From contig AP031356.1 in NCBI GenBank assembly GCA_037833965.1, forward strand, positions 23,396,501-23,460,500: a stretch of DNA of 64,000 bases, in the 5' to 3' direction. The notes under the pieces were generated by a model. The model ran no database searches, was not told where the DNA came from, and worked only from the letters and a program-made list of their open reading frames with translations. A program made the translations under genes and the position numbers. This DNA is from Marchantia polymorpha subsp. ruderalis. Its lineage: Eukaryota; Streptophyta; Marchantiopsida; Marchantiales; Marchantiaceae. This document shows positions 1 through 10,117 of this stretch, piece by piece. Each line of letters starts with the position of its first letter. Within the stretch, counting starts at the first letter, position 1.

Positions 1-1584
1 CCCTGCTCGTATCTCCTCGGCTCGAAGGCCTGGCGCCGAAGGCGCAAATTGCGGCGCGTGGTGCGCCGGAGGGTCTGGCCCCGAGGGCCGGTGTCTCGTA
101 GGCGGCTCTTCCGCCGGCTCCTTCCCCTTCCTACGTTGGAACGGGGGTGATTCCTGCCTGTGCACAGGCGGCACGTGTGGAGGTGACCTGTGCACAGGCG
201 GACTGCTCCTTCCCACGCGTAAGCGTAGATCTACGTCCACTTGTGATCGTCTATCCGCGGAGGCTCGTCCGTCCGCGGAGTCTCGTCTGTGCGCAAACGG
301 AACACCTGTCCGCAACGCACGTGGTAACTCCGGAGGCCCTTGGCCCGTAGGCGGCCTCTCGCCCGTCGAGGCTGCAGCGTGGTCCGTTGCTCCTGCGGTC
401 GTCCGCGCTTCCTCATGCTTCTCTGGCGACGCACTTCCTTTCTCCGTCGCAATCGTCGCCGTGTCCGCACTGTTGGCTGGTAACACCAGTCTGCGTGCCT
501 TCTGCTTCGGCCGGCTGTATGACTCGTACAACGGCCGCAGTCGAATGGGAGCAGAGGGTTCTTGATGCTGCTCCTCTTCGGACTCTTCTCTCCATCGCCG
601 CTTCCGCGGCACTCGCGCTGCAGGAGTGTTTCTCCCTTCGTCCCTCCGCCTTGATGGGGTAGAAGTCGGTGACTCCTCTGCATCAGTGTCGACCTCATTC
701 TCCCGCACATACTTCCCGGGATGGTCGACGGACAACGGCGGAAAATGCTCAAGCTCCGCCGCTGTCAAACAATTCTGCTGTCGATAAAAATTGATGAGGA
801 AAGGAGAGAGATGGTTTAGAGTTCCCCCCTTCTCCTCAAAAGCGTGCTGTCGCATCACCCTGTGCAGGATGCTCGCCCAGTGAATTGGAGTTCCCTCGAT
901 GACGCACTCCACAAAAGAGACCTGCCACAATGTGATGTAGCAGGCGCGGTGTGGCTGCAGTAATTGCATCAGCGCCGCAGACAAAGTCCGGCGAAATCGA
1001 TCCTTGTAATCACGGGTCCTGTACCCATTCTTGGTAGACCTCCCGGTCTTGAATAGCTCCACAAATTGCGCCTCTTCCTGCTTGGTCACCTTGATGCTCT
1101 CACTGTCGAAAAGGAGATGCCCTGGCATGCCGGCACATCTTCCCAATGCCTGCGCCCAATCTTGGACTGTCGCGCCCACTCGCGCCCACTCGCGCACCAT
1201 ATTCGCACAGATGTAGTTCCATCCCCATAGCAAGAAATCGAGCTTTCTTGCTATTAAGCGCTCCTCGAAAGCGCGTAGCCCGTTCTGTGGAAGGCAAAGT
1301 GGCACCATCCGCAATCTGCCCGGTCTCGTCATTGCGTTCCTGGAATTCGCTCGCCCGCTCATTCTACTTCCGCACCGCCCGAGCTCCTTTCTCTCTCGGC
1401 AAACTCTAATCGCCCTCAATTCCAAATCCCGCGCACTCACTTCTCCCTCAATCACCAAGAAATCCCCAATGCGGCGACGTCGAGAATGTTTAGCAGCCAG
1501 CAGATGGACGCGCGCAGCGCGCACAAGAGATTGGAATCGCGAATTCAAGAATGGGACGCTCTCCGCCGCTCGGTCGAAGGTCAT
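1..1584 (-). pseudogene. U3-encoded protein of E1 3' LTR, partial, frameshifted
   Basis: The ATG at 1584-1582 matches the start of the 1045-aa frame at 9840. The frame stays open leftwards through two size changes that are multiples of three relative to E2: about 39 bp near 1150-1166 and about 33 bp near 187. A one-base loss in the run near 27-28 (GGCCTGG where E2 has GGCCCTGG) then shifts the frame. Only the N-terminal half is in the window. It contains the conserved domain shared with the family B copies. Function is unknown; see the entry at 6703-9840. Confidence 0.7.
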
Positions 1585-2827
1585 GATCGGCTCTTGCTCG
1601 TGGAGGGCGTCTCACTTGATGGCCGCGCCGGCTCTACGCTGGAACGGTCTCCGCTCTCACGCGCGGCTTCACGCTCCGCCGTCGCCGATTAAACTCTCAC
1701 GCTCGAATTGGCGGATTTGAACTCCGCGAGCGTATTACCCCGCGGACATGGGAGCGCAGCGCCGGAGGCGAGTTTTCCGCCTTGCGCGGTACACTTGTTC
1801 GTACCGCCCCTCGGCCAATCCCCTTCTGCCTTGACGCGTGTGTCCGCATGTCGGACAAAAGTTCAACTCCTGCCTGTGCGCAGGCAGACTCCTCGGCGGA
1901 TTCTCCGCCGGCGCGGAACTTCATCCTCCTGTGCACAGGCGCTCGCCTGTGCGCAGGCGAATTCCGTGCGCGGCGTCGCGCTGGCGCGGAAGGCGTTGAC
2001 CGTGGTCAGCCGTCTCCGTCCAGTCTGTCCGTTCCCTGTCTCTTCGTCGGCGCTTCCGCCGCCGCACTCCGTCCGTCCAAGAGCGCATCCACCCGTCCCG
2101 TCCGCATGGTCCGTACGGATTTGATTACTCTGGCGGCTCCTTGCTCGTCTGCGGCGCCGCGCTGGCGCAGAAGGCGCCGTACACTTTCTACCTCACAAGG
2201 CGCATTTCTAGGGCCCAAGGCGGATTTTCCGCCGACGCCGAAGCGCCTGTGCACAGGCGACCTGTGCGTAGGCGGACTTCGCGCCTCCCCAAACCCTACT
2301 TCGCCTGTGCACAGGCGAACTTCCTTCGTCTGCGCATAGGACAAAACTTGATTCCCCCTTCCGCGTAGGCGGAATTCCCGCCGGTGGCGAACTCCTTCCG
2401 CCGAAGGCGAACGTCTACGTATCTTCCAATAGTGATAACTCCCTAAGTCCTCATCCGTTCCAAGCGTTCTTGGACTCGTTGGAATCAGTGCGTCGAGCTC
2501 TTTCCAACGAGACCCTAACTCGGTCAAGGCGCCCGAGGATTGACCTAATTATGAAGGATTTCCCTACCGCCGCGGATGCAACCTCCGAAGGCGGGTTTTG
2601 CGCCTTGCGTCGCAGGGATCCTAACTGCAGAGCTCGCAGGGAGGGTGGTCCCCATCCTTACTGCTGCACCCCAAATCCTAGATTCTACAAGATCCCTCGA
2701 GAATCCCCGCGATCTTCCGGATTCACTCTGTTTTGATGTACCGAAGGCTATTTACAATGCTGCCTGGGTACAGTTTTTTCCAAAAATGTTTTAATTTCCT
2801 CAAAATTACCAAAAGTGGGGTACCACA
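1..2827 (-). repeat. E1 3' LTR, U3 part only (continues left of the window)
   Basis: It begins (minus strand) with TGTGGTACCCC right after the polypurine tract and aligns by eye with the first half of the complete LTRs at 5682-11073 and 22975-28309. From 1585 to 2827 it is GC-rich U3 upstream of the U3 frame, rich in short palindromes such as CCTGTGCACAGG. I see no other gene in that stretch. Confidence 0.9.
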
Positions 2828-2845
2828 TGCTCCCCTCCTCAATTG
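2828..2845 (-). other. E1 polypurine tract
   Basis: Minus-strand AATTGAGGAGGGGAGCA lies directly against the 3' LTR terminus TGTGG, the expected site for plus-strand priming. The same tract sits at the same place in E2, E5 and E7. Confidence 0.85.
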
Positions 2846-2864
2846 TGAGCGCCCACGCGAACAC

Positions 2865-5398
2865 TCACATGTGGTATTTCTTCAACCGCCACCCGTTCAC
2901 TCGGGTGCCTAACAAATCGCCGGCCAGGTCCGCAAGTTGGATGGATCCATTCGAGAAGACTTCGACAACCCTGTAAGGTCCCATCCATCTTAGGTGCAGT
3001 TTGCCTGGGAATCTGGCATGCCTCCTGTCGTAGAGCAATGCTAAATCACCCGCCTGCAGGAGTACAGGTTTGATCTTTTTATCGTATCTCTCCTTCCGGC
3101 GGAGCTGGATTTTCCGGGTGCGATCTTCGGCATCTCGTCTCCTCTCATCTAGCAGCGTGACCTCCTGTAACCTGTACAGCTGACTCTCCTCCGTGCCCAT
3201 CCTCTGCAAATCCAACGTTCGTTGGGTGGGTACTTCAAACTCGATCGGGAGGATCGGGTGTTGCCCATACACCAGAAAGTATGGTGTCTGTTTGGTCGTG
3301 ATCTTCTCAGCTGTCCGGTACGCCCATAGAGCGGCTGCTAGCTTCGTATCCCAGTCGTGAGCGTGATTCACCGTGACCTTGAGTAGTATTTTACACAGCA
3401 GACCATTGGACTTCTCCGTCAGTCCATTCGCCTTGGGATTGTATGGAGTAGTCTTCCGGTGCTTGATGTGGAAATACCGTGTCAGATCTTCGATGATCTG
3501 ATTCAGAAAATGCGTGCCCCGGTCGCTGACTAGCTCTAAGGGACATCCGTAGCGTGTGATAATCGACTCAAACAAGAAGGTTGCCACTGTGGCAGCATCA
3601 TCCCTTCTGGTGGCCCTGGCCTCCACCATTTTGGTGGCGTAGTCCGTTGCTACCAGAATGTAGCGCCTTCGTGTGCTTCTAGTCACTGGTTGTATCGGCC
3701 CTACAAAGTCAATGCCCCACTTTTCGAAAGGTGCTAGAGGCATGATGGGAGTCAGGGGCCAGCGTGTTGTAGGCGTTGGTCTCCCCGTCCTCTGGCAACT
3801 GTCGCACTTGCGGATGTAATCAAGAACATCCTTAAACATGGTTGGCCACCAATACCCCGCATTTAGAATCTTTGTGACCGTGTTCCTGGTGGCATAGTGT
3901 CCACCCGCCTCCTCTGTATGCATCGCACTCACTATTCTTGGTACCTCTGATTCCTCCAGGCATCTGCATAAGCGCTCATCTGCCATCTTTTTGAACAAAA
4001 CCCCCTGCTGGAGTTGGTACGGGCCTGCCTTATGAATAAAGACAGTTCGCTGTTCCAAATCCATGCCTACGGGACACTAAAGGGTTAGCAGATATCGATA
4101 CAGGTCGGCATAGCGGGACTCATGCCCCGCAGACAACTGAAATAACTCCTCATCTGGAAAATCGTCCACCAATTCCTCCTCTGTCGGCTGGGTCCATAAT
4201 CGGGACAAGTAATCCGCATTTGCGTGGTGCACCCCTTTCCTGGTCTGGACTGTGTAGGTGAACTCTTGTAGCAACAACACCCACCTGGCGATCCGACCGG
4301 ATAGGTCGGCTTTCTTGACTAGGTGTTGCAATGCGTAGTGGTCCACATGGAACACAAACTTGTAGCAGATTAGGTAGTGACGGAACTTTTTACAGGAGTA
4401 CTCTATCCCCAACGCTTCTCTCTCCGTCGTGGTGTACTTCCGCTCTGCTAGAGACAGCTGTCGGCTCGCGAAATAGATCGGGTAGTCCTTTTTGTTGTCA
4501 TCCTTTTGACTCAGTACTACACCGATGGCGAATGCAGATGTGTCAACGTAAACATGGAATGGTCGATTCCAGTCTGGACTCCTTAGCACGGGAGCAGTCG
4601 TGAGTTTCGCTTTAAGAGCCTCAAATGCTGACTGCTGGTTCGCACCCCAGGCATAAGGCTCGTCCTTCTTCAACAACTTGGTCAGGTCCGCCGCCAGTAT
4701 TGCATACAGGTGTATGAATCTTCGGTAGTAGCCCACATGACCCAGGAATGCTCGCAGCTCTCTTAGATTCGTGGGTGGCTCAAGCTCGAGTATAACCTTG
4801 ACCTTCTCGATGTCCACCGCAATGCCGTCTGCCGAGACCCGATGACCCAACAAGATCCCACTAGTCATAAAGAAAAAGCACTTCTCGGGATGCAGCGATA
4901 AATTGCTCTCTTTGCATTTATCGAAGGTCTGCTTCAAGTGACTTAGGTGTTCAGACCGCTTCCCAAAGACACAGAAGTCATCTATGAATATTTCCAGGAA
5001 CTTCCTCAGTTGCTCCTGGAAGATATTGGTCATCATCCGTTGAAAGGTGGCAGGCGCGTTGCACAGACCGAAGGGCATCTTGTGGTATGCGTAAGTTCCC
5101 CAGTCGGTTGTGAACGTAGTTTTATCCTTGTCCTGTTCCCGGATAGGCACCTGATTGTAACCTGAGAACCCGTCCAAGAAGCTATAGCATTCATGTCCTG
5201 CGACATGGTCTAGAATGGCATCCGTGAACGGCAACGGGTGATGATCCTTGCGTGTTGCTGCATTCAACTTCCGGAAATCCTGACACACTCGTATCTTACC
5301 CGTCAACTTCTTGGGTACGATAACAATCGGCGACACCCATTCACTGCTGAGCACTGGGTAAATAATACCAGCACTCAAGTACTTATCTATCTCCTCTT
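2865..5398 (-). pseudogene. pol: E1 pol (RT, RNase H, integrase), 5'-truncated with one nonsense codon
   Basis: The translation runs from just upstream of the RT core (EEIDKYLSAGIIYPVL) to the integrase C-terminus (GWRLKKYHM). RT shows FLDGFSGYNQV and the catalytic FIDDF. RNase H shows the VYVDTSAFAIGVVLSQ block. Integrase shows the H2C2 finger (GGHYATRN...CDSCQ), D and D residues (GIDFVGP, SDRGTHF), the E in NGLTEKSN, and a WMGPY module. A TAG at 4077-4079 splits the frame at the RNase H/integrase boundary; E2 has CAG there. Pol sequence upstream of 5398 is deleted. It is inactive as it stands, but it is nearly identical to E2 pol. Confidence 0.9.
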
Positions 5399-5420
5399 GT
5401 CGTCTATCTAGCAAGCACTT
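5399..5420. other. Deletion junction with about 22 bp of filler in E1
   Basis: Pol homology to E2 ends at about 5398 and gag homology starts at about 5421. The intervening bases match neither side collinearly. They include AGCAAGCACTTG, similar to a pol segment near 13851. Relative to E2 about 2.25 kb is missing (E2 coordinates roughly 13646-15900). Confidence 0.7.
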
Positions 5421-5681
5421 GTCGTCTTCGCCCTCCCTTCGGTTTTCGCTCCTTTGACTCCCGTCTCTCTCTCCCTCTTCGGTTGAGAGTGGAAGTTTCG
5501 AAGGCTTCTGCCGATGCAATCACATCCTCAATAGTGTCGCACTTGCTGCGTCGGCAAAAAGTCTCCATCTCCCGAGTTAAGCCGGTCACGTACCAATCCA
5601 CAGCTTGTTGTACCGAGAAAGGGGACCCTGGTCCTGTTTTCGGTATTCTGTCAAGGAGGTCCAGAAATCTCTCAGTGTAGT
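5421..5681 (-). pseudogene. gag: E1 gag fragment (C-terminal side of the E2 insertion)
   Basis: It encodes the end of the retrotransposon Gag core (YTERFLDLLDRIPKTGPG, then AVDWYVTGLTREMETF) and the start of the basic RERRESKERK region. On its upper side it is cut by the insertion of E2: the reading resumes at 22264 with the preceding residues (ESLRDY). On its lower side it ends at the internal deletion. It is a broken piece of the same gene as 22264-22888. Confidence 0.9.
5677..5681. other. Target-site duplication of E2, left copy (GTAGT)
   Basis: GTAGT is directly followed by the E2 LTR terminus TGTAATAACCC. The second GTAGT is at 22259-22263. Joining the flanks restores the gag reading of E1. 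Confidence 0.95.
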
Positions 5682-5779
5682 TGTAATAACCCACTAAAGG
5701 CTAAAACTGCAATATAGTGGTAGAAAGGTCGAACCCACAGGGACAGAGGAACACACAGGGTACAAAGTGTCACGTTTTA

Positions 5780-5878
5780 ACAGACTATTGATGAGTTTGA
5801 ATTTTCTCAAGCGACTGTCACTCCCAGAAATACTGCAAGTGTCCACTCGGAGCGCACTCGGAGGTCGCACAGTGCAGC

Positions 5879-5913
<35 letters not shown>

Positions 5914-6254
5914 GAAACTACAGAAATACAACCCAGAGATCCGTTAGGACCTCTACTTCAAGATTTCAGGGGGAAAGTCTCTCGCGAGCACACTCGGCAA
6001 AGCTGCGGGCAGTGACTTCCAACTCCGGCTTTTACAACACTTCCACTAGCTTGCTGCTAGTGTAGGAAACCCGGTTTGGACTGCCTACTTCGGATCGAAG
6101 TCACTCCTACGCGGTGAACAACACTCTCAACTCACAAAACGCGCAGAGAACACAGGTCCGCACTGAAGGACTCACTGTGAAACATTCCAGTAACACAACA
6201 ACAGTCTATTGAAGAGTTTGAATTCTCAGGCACTTGTCATTCCCAGAAATACTA
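5780..6254 (-). repeat. Direct duplication inside R-U5 of E2 3' LTR
   Basis: The block at about 5780-5836 and the block at about 6201-6254 share the same core (plus-strand core: ACAG-CTATTGA-GAGTTTGAATT, then CCCAGAAATACT). They are followed in the same direction by similar GCAGCGTAAC and CCTGAA words. The same pair recurs in the 5' LTR (16968-17023 and 17385-17438) and in other family A LTRs. It looks like an old tandem duplication of about 0.42 kb in the transcribed leader. Confidence 0.7.
5882..5911. repeat. (CA)n microsatellite in U5
   Basis: A run of CA dinucleotides sits just after the GCAGCGTAA word. It is present at the same place in every LTR of both families (for example about 17069, 23172, 31928, 35244, 40097, 49453, 53048 and 61848) with different lengths. 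Confidence 0.9.
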
Positions 6255-6637
6255 CAGGGGTTACCCTCAAGGCACCTGCTGCAGCGTAACCTGAATTTAC
6301 AACCAAGGCTTACACGAAGTAGCAAAACTTCACTTTGGCATTCAGGGGAAAAATCCCAAGGAGTACAATCAGAAAGAAACACTCGAAGGTGTAGGGGCGA
6401 AACTGTTCAAGTATCTAACTAGTCACTGGCTCTTAGCATCGGCAGTCACCCGCAGGTGCAGATCCGAACTACTCAAGTCTCTAACCAATGTACTAGCTCT
6501 GAACATTCGGCCGAAGGCCTTCAGCTACAAAATGCGGAACGCTAAGTTGTAACTCCTCGTGCGTGGTGACAGAACTCAAGGACACAAACACGCAAAGGAA
6601 ATGGGTTCCTGATCTGCACTTCTGATGGGAAAGAACC

Positions 6638-6654
6638 CCAGGCAAAACGCCTGG
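6638..6654 (-). other. Conserved stem-loop next to the TATA box (E2 3' LTR)
   Basis: A perfect 6-bp stem CCAGGC/GCCTGG with a 5-nt loop starts 5 bp downstream of the TATA region. Family B has CAAGGC/GCCTTG at the same place (31272-31288, 53716-53732, 62504-62520), so one base pair changed on both sides. It lies at or just before the expected transcription start and is also present in any transcript that reads through U3 of the 3' LTR. Confidence 0.75.
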
Positions 6655-6659
6655 AACTA

Positions 6660-6666
6660 TTTTATA
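6660..6666 (-). promoter_or_regulatory. Predicted TATA box of the E2 3' LTR
   Basis: Minus strand GGTATAAAATAG. It is the only good TATA motif between the U3 frame and the LTR end. It is conserved in all LTR copies: 17844-17850, 23942-23948, 31260-31266, 40875-40881, 50227-50233, 53738-53744, 62526-62532. It places the U3/R boundary near 6635 and therefore the whole 1045-codon frame inside U3. Confidence 0.8.
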
Positions 6667-6702
6667 CCTTCTAAGTCCTAACTAACACTACACTGCACTG
6701 CG

Positions 6703-9700
6703 CTACACGCCTGCGCGGAACCACGCTACACTACACTCCGCGGAACCTGTACTACGCCTCCTGCGCGGCCGACTGCCGCGCACTAACTCCCTACCCTGCC
6801 ACTCTTCCGCTCGACTGCGCAGTCCCAACCGCTGCAACGCCGCGGACACCTCCCCTTCGAGGGCGGACATGGTATCCTGTGCCTTCGACAGAAAGGCCTC
6901 GAGCTTCTTTGCTACCTTCCGCCGACTCCTACTGTCGCCTGACAACAACCCGGCTGCGCGCAGCTCAAACTCACGCAGTGTGAGTTTCTCCTGCGCCTTC
7001 ACTTCCCAGTGGGCGTAGCCCTTGAGACAGTGGGCGACTCGCCTCGCCGTCTCCACCTTCGTGCGATCCGCCTCCTTCCTGCGATCCTCTTCAATCATCA
7101 CTAATTGCGATTCGGCTTCAGCACGTTGCGCTCTCAATTCGCCACACTCTGACTGTAACCTGCGGATTAACTCTTCATCCGCCTGCCGTGCGAGCTGACA
7201 TTGTTCCAACAACCGCGTCTGTCGCACGAGCTCCTCTGACAAAATCCGATTCTGGGCCTGCTCAGAGTTGAGTGCTTCCTTGACCTTCACCTGCTCCTTG
7301 GTGAGCTCGCCCAGTTTCTCATCCTTCATCTTCTCGGTGTGCTTGTAGAACTTCTGATTAAGCTTGTACTGACCCCACAAGCACGCATGCTTCTCCTTCA
7401 AGTCCCTCAACTCCTGGTCCACTCTAGCTAATAGCTTGCTGGTGTGGACTTTAGTGCGAGTCCGCCTGCGCACTAACTCGATGTAAGATCCCGGCTGGAG
7501 TGGGTCGGCGTATTTATCGACCTTGCGATCCAAGTACCGCAGCAACGGAATCACCTGCTCAGAGAGCGCCGCCGCCGGCGCTCCAACAATTTCCTCCTCC
7601 TCCTCCTCGGTGTCTTCTGCTCCTGACATTTCTTCCGTGGAGCCCCCGTCGTCATCATCCGAGTGGAGAATTTCAGTCGCCATTGATTGCGTCGGCGACT
7701 GCCCCGAGTGGGGCTGCACGTCATCGACGTGTGCTGCCTGCGAAGGCACGGCTGCAGCCTCGCTGCTCGTCGCCAAAATGTCTAAGGCGGAAGGCGAATG
7801 TACCCGCGCGGCATCCCCGTCGCTTGCTTGTTGATTGCCTGCCGCGTCCTCTCTGTCGCCGTCGTCCGCCGCCGAAGGCGGTCGAGCGGAGGGTGGCTGC
7901 GCGGGGTTTGATTGCGCATCGCGCATCGAGATTTCATCCCGCGGACAGTCACTCCGCTCCTCCGTTTGCTGCTCCCTTGATTGGTCCGTGGGGGCTGTGC
8001 CTGGCCCGTGCGCAGGCGCGTTTGCCGGCGCCTTGTCCGCCGCAGGCGTAGCGCCGCGGACATCTATCGCCGAAGGCGACATGGCCGGGGGCCGCACGCC
8101 CGATGTTCCTTGGCCTATTGGCCCTACCGCCGAAGGCGCATCTATCGGCGGACTTCCCGCCGATGGTGCGGCCTCCGCACGCTCGATGCTCGTATCTCCT
8201 CGGCTCGAAGGCCCTGGCGCCGAAGGCGCAAATTGCGGCGCGTGGTGCGCCGGAGGGTCTGGCCCCGAGGGCCGGTGTCTCGTAGGCGGTTCTTCCGCCG
8301 GCTCCTTCCCCTTCCTACGTTGGAACGGGGGTGATTCTTGCCTGTGCACAGGCGGCACGTGTGGAGGTGTCCTGTGCACAGGCGACCTGTGCACAGGTGA
8401 GCGCCTGTGCACAGGCGGACTGCTCCTTCCCACGCGTAAGCGTAGATCCACGTCCACTTGTGTTCGCCGGTCCGCGGAGGCTCGTCCGTCCGCGGAGGTT
8501 CGCCTGTGCGCAAACGGAACATCTGTCCGCATCGCACGTGGTAACTCCGGAGGCCCTTGGCCCGTAGGCGGCCTCTCTTCCGTCGAGGTTGCAGCGTGGC
8601 CCGTCGCTCCTGCGGTCGTCCGCGCTTCCTCATGCCTCTCTGGCGACGCACTTCCTATCTCCGTCGCAATTGTCGCCGTGTCCGCACTGTCAGCTGGTAA
8701 CACCAGTCTGCGTGCCTTCTGCTTCGGCCGGCTGTATGGCTCGCACAGCGGCCGCGGTCGAATGGGAGCAGAGGGTTCTTGATGCTGCTCCTCTTCGGAC
8801 TCTTCCCTCCATCGCCGCTTCCGCGGCACTCGCGCTGCAGGGGTGTGTCTCCCTTCGTCCCTCCGTCTTGATGGGGTAGAAGTCGGTGACTCCTCTGCAT
8901 CAGTGTCGACCTCGTTCTCCCGCACATACTTCCCGGGATGGTCGATGGACAATGGCGGAAAATGTTCAAGCTCCGCCGCTGTCAAACAATTCCGCTGTCG
9001 ATAAAAATTGATGAGGAAAGGAGAAAGATGGTTTAGAGTTCCCCCCTTCTCCTCAAACGCGTGCTGTCGCATCACCCTGTGCAGGATGCTCGCCCAGTGA
9101 ATTGGAGTTCCCTCGATGACGCACTCCACGAAAGAGACCTGCCACAATGTGATGTAGCAGGCGCGGTGCGGCTGCAGTAATTGCATCAGCGCCGCGGACA
9201 AAGTCCGGCGAAATCGATCCTTGTAATCACGGGTCCTGTACCCATTCTTGGTAGACCTCCCGGTCTTGAACAGCTCCACAAATTGCGCCTCTTCTTGCTT
9301 GGTCACCTTGATGCTCTCACTGTCGAAAAGGAGATGCCCTGGCATGCCAACACATCTTCCCAACGCCTGCGCCCAATCTTGGACTGTCCACCGATCAACA
9401 TGCGGACGCAATCCGCGCGAGGGTGGTCCCTGTGGCTCTAGCCACTCGCGCACCATATTCGCACAGATGTAATTCCATCCCCATAGCAAGAAATCGAGCT
9501 TTCTTGCTATTAAGCGCTCCTCGAAGGCGCGCAGCCCGTTCTGCGGCAGGCGAAGTGGCACCATCCGCAATCTGCTCGGTCTCGTCATTGCGTTCCTGGG
9601 GTTCGCTCGCCCGCTCATTCTACTTCCGCACTGCCCGCGTTTCTTTCTCTCTCGGCAAACTCTAATCGCTCTCAATTCCAAATCACGCGCACTCACTTCT

Positions 9701-9840
9701 CCCTCAATCAACAAGAAATCTCCTGTGCGACGACGTCGAGAATGTTCCGCAGCCAGCAGATGGATGCGCGCAGCGCGCACAAGAGATTGGAATCGCGAAT
9801 TCAAGAATGGGACGTTCTCCGCCGCCCGGTCGAAGGTCAT
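6703..9840 (-). CDS. U3-encoded protein, 1045 aa, function unknown (intact copy in E2 3' LTR)
   Basis: I do not recognise a named family. It is an uninterrupted sense-strand frame from ATG (9840) to TAG (6703), lying wholly within U3 and ending about 40 bp before the TATA box. Residues about 105-315 form a globular-looking, Trp- and Leu-rich domain (FLLWGWNY, RTRDYKDRFRRTL, WASILHRVMRQHAFEEKGGTLNHLSPFLI). Residues about 315-735 are Pro/Ala/Arg-rich, probably disordered, and largely written by short palindromic DNA repeats. An acidic Glu run lies near 745. Residues about 765-1015 are heptad-like and charged (probable coiled coil) with the conserved CLKGYAHWEVKAQEKLTLRE. The tail is Arg/Ser-rich. 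I see no signal peptide or transmembrane segment. The position, downstream of pol and inside the 3' LTR, parallels MMTV sag. Family B encodes a clear homologue. A structural, regulatory or host-interaction role is possible but unproven. Confidence 0.8.
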   Translation of the reverse strand: MTFDRAAENVPFLNSRFQSLVRAARIHLLAAEHSRRRRTGDFLLIEGEVSARDLELRAIRVCRERKKRGQCGSRMSGRANPRNAMTRPSRLRMVPLRLPQNGLRAFEERLIARKLDFLLWGWNYICANMVREWLEPQGPPSRGLRPHVDRWTVQDWAQALGRCVGMPGHLLFDSESIKVTKQEEAQFVELFKTGRSTKNGYRTRDYKDRFRRTLSAALMQLLQPHRACYITLWQVSFVECVIEGTPIHWASILHRVMRQHAFEEKGGTLNHLSPFLINFYRQRNCLTAAELEHFPPLSIDHPGKYVRENEVDTDAEESPTSTPSRRRDEGRHTPAARVPRKRRWREESEEEQHQEPSAPIRPRPLCEPYSRPKQKARRLVLPADSADTATIATEIGSASPERHEEARTTAGATGHAATSTEERPPTGQGPPELPRAMRTDVPFAHRRTSADGRASADRRTQVDVDLRLRVGRSSPPVHRRSPVHRSPVHRTPPHVPPVHRQESPPFQRRKGKEPAEEPPTRHRPSGPDPPAHHAPQFAPSAPGPSSRGDTSIERAEAAPSAGSPPIDAPSAVGPIGQGTSGVRPPAMSPSAIDVRGATPAADKAPANAPAHGPGTAPTDQSREQQTEERSDCPRDEISMRDAQSNPAQPPSARPPSAADDGDREDAAGNQQASDGDAARVHSPSALDILATSSEAAAVPSQAAHVDDVQPHSGQSPTQSMATEILHSDDDDGGSTEEMSGAEDTEEEEEEIVGAPAAALSEQVIPLLRYLDRKVDKYADPLQPGSYIELVRRRTRTKVHTSKLLARVDQELRDLKEKHACLWGQYKLNQKFYKHTEKMKDEKLGELTKEQVKVKEALNSEQAQNRILSEELVRQTRLLEQCQLARQADEELIRRLQSECGELRAQRAEAESQLVMIEEDRRKEADRTKVETARRVAHCLKGYAHWEVKAQEKLTLREFELRAAGLLSGDSRSRRKVAKKLEAFLSKAQDTMSALEGEVSAALQRLGLRSRAEEWQGRELVRGSRPRRRRSTGSAECSVAWFRAGV

Positions 9841-10117
9841 GGTCGGCTCTTGGTCGTGAAGAACGTCTCACTTGATGGCCGCGCCGGCTGTACGCTGGAA
9901 CGGTCTTCGCTCTCACGCGCGGCTTCACGCTCCGCCGTCGTCGATTAAACTCTCACGCTCGAATTGGCGGATTTGAACTCCGCGAGCGTGTCACCCTGCG
10001 GACATGGGGGCGTAGCGCCGAAGGCGAGTTTTCCGCCTTGCGCGGTACACTTGTTCGTACCGCCCCTCGGCCAATCTCCCTCTGCCTTGACGCGTGTGTC
10101 CGCATGTCGGACAAAAA

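Noticed and set aside
7835..8782. 315-codon frame on the plus strand, repeated at 19019-19966
   Set aside because: It is antisense to the U3 gene and has Cys/Gly/Ser-rich, palindrome-derived translation. It is present only because the opposite strand is GC-rich and near-identical between LTRs. The family B copies do not preserve it.
6703..9840. U3 protein as an envelope-like protein (as in Athila-type elements)
   Set aside because: No signal peptide, transmembrane segment or cysteine-rich ectodomain pattern is visible. It lies inside the LTR rather than between pol and the LTR.
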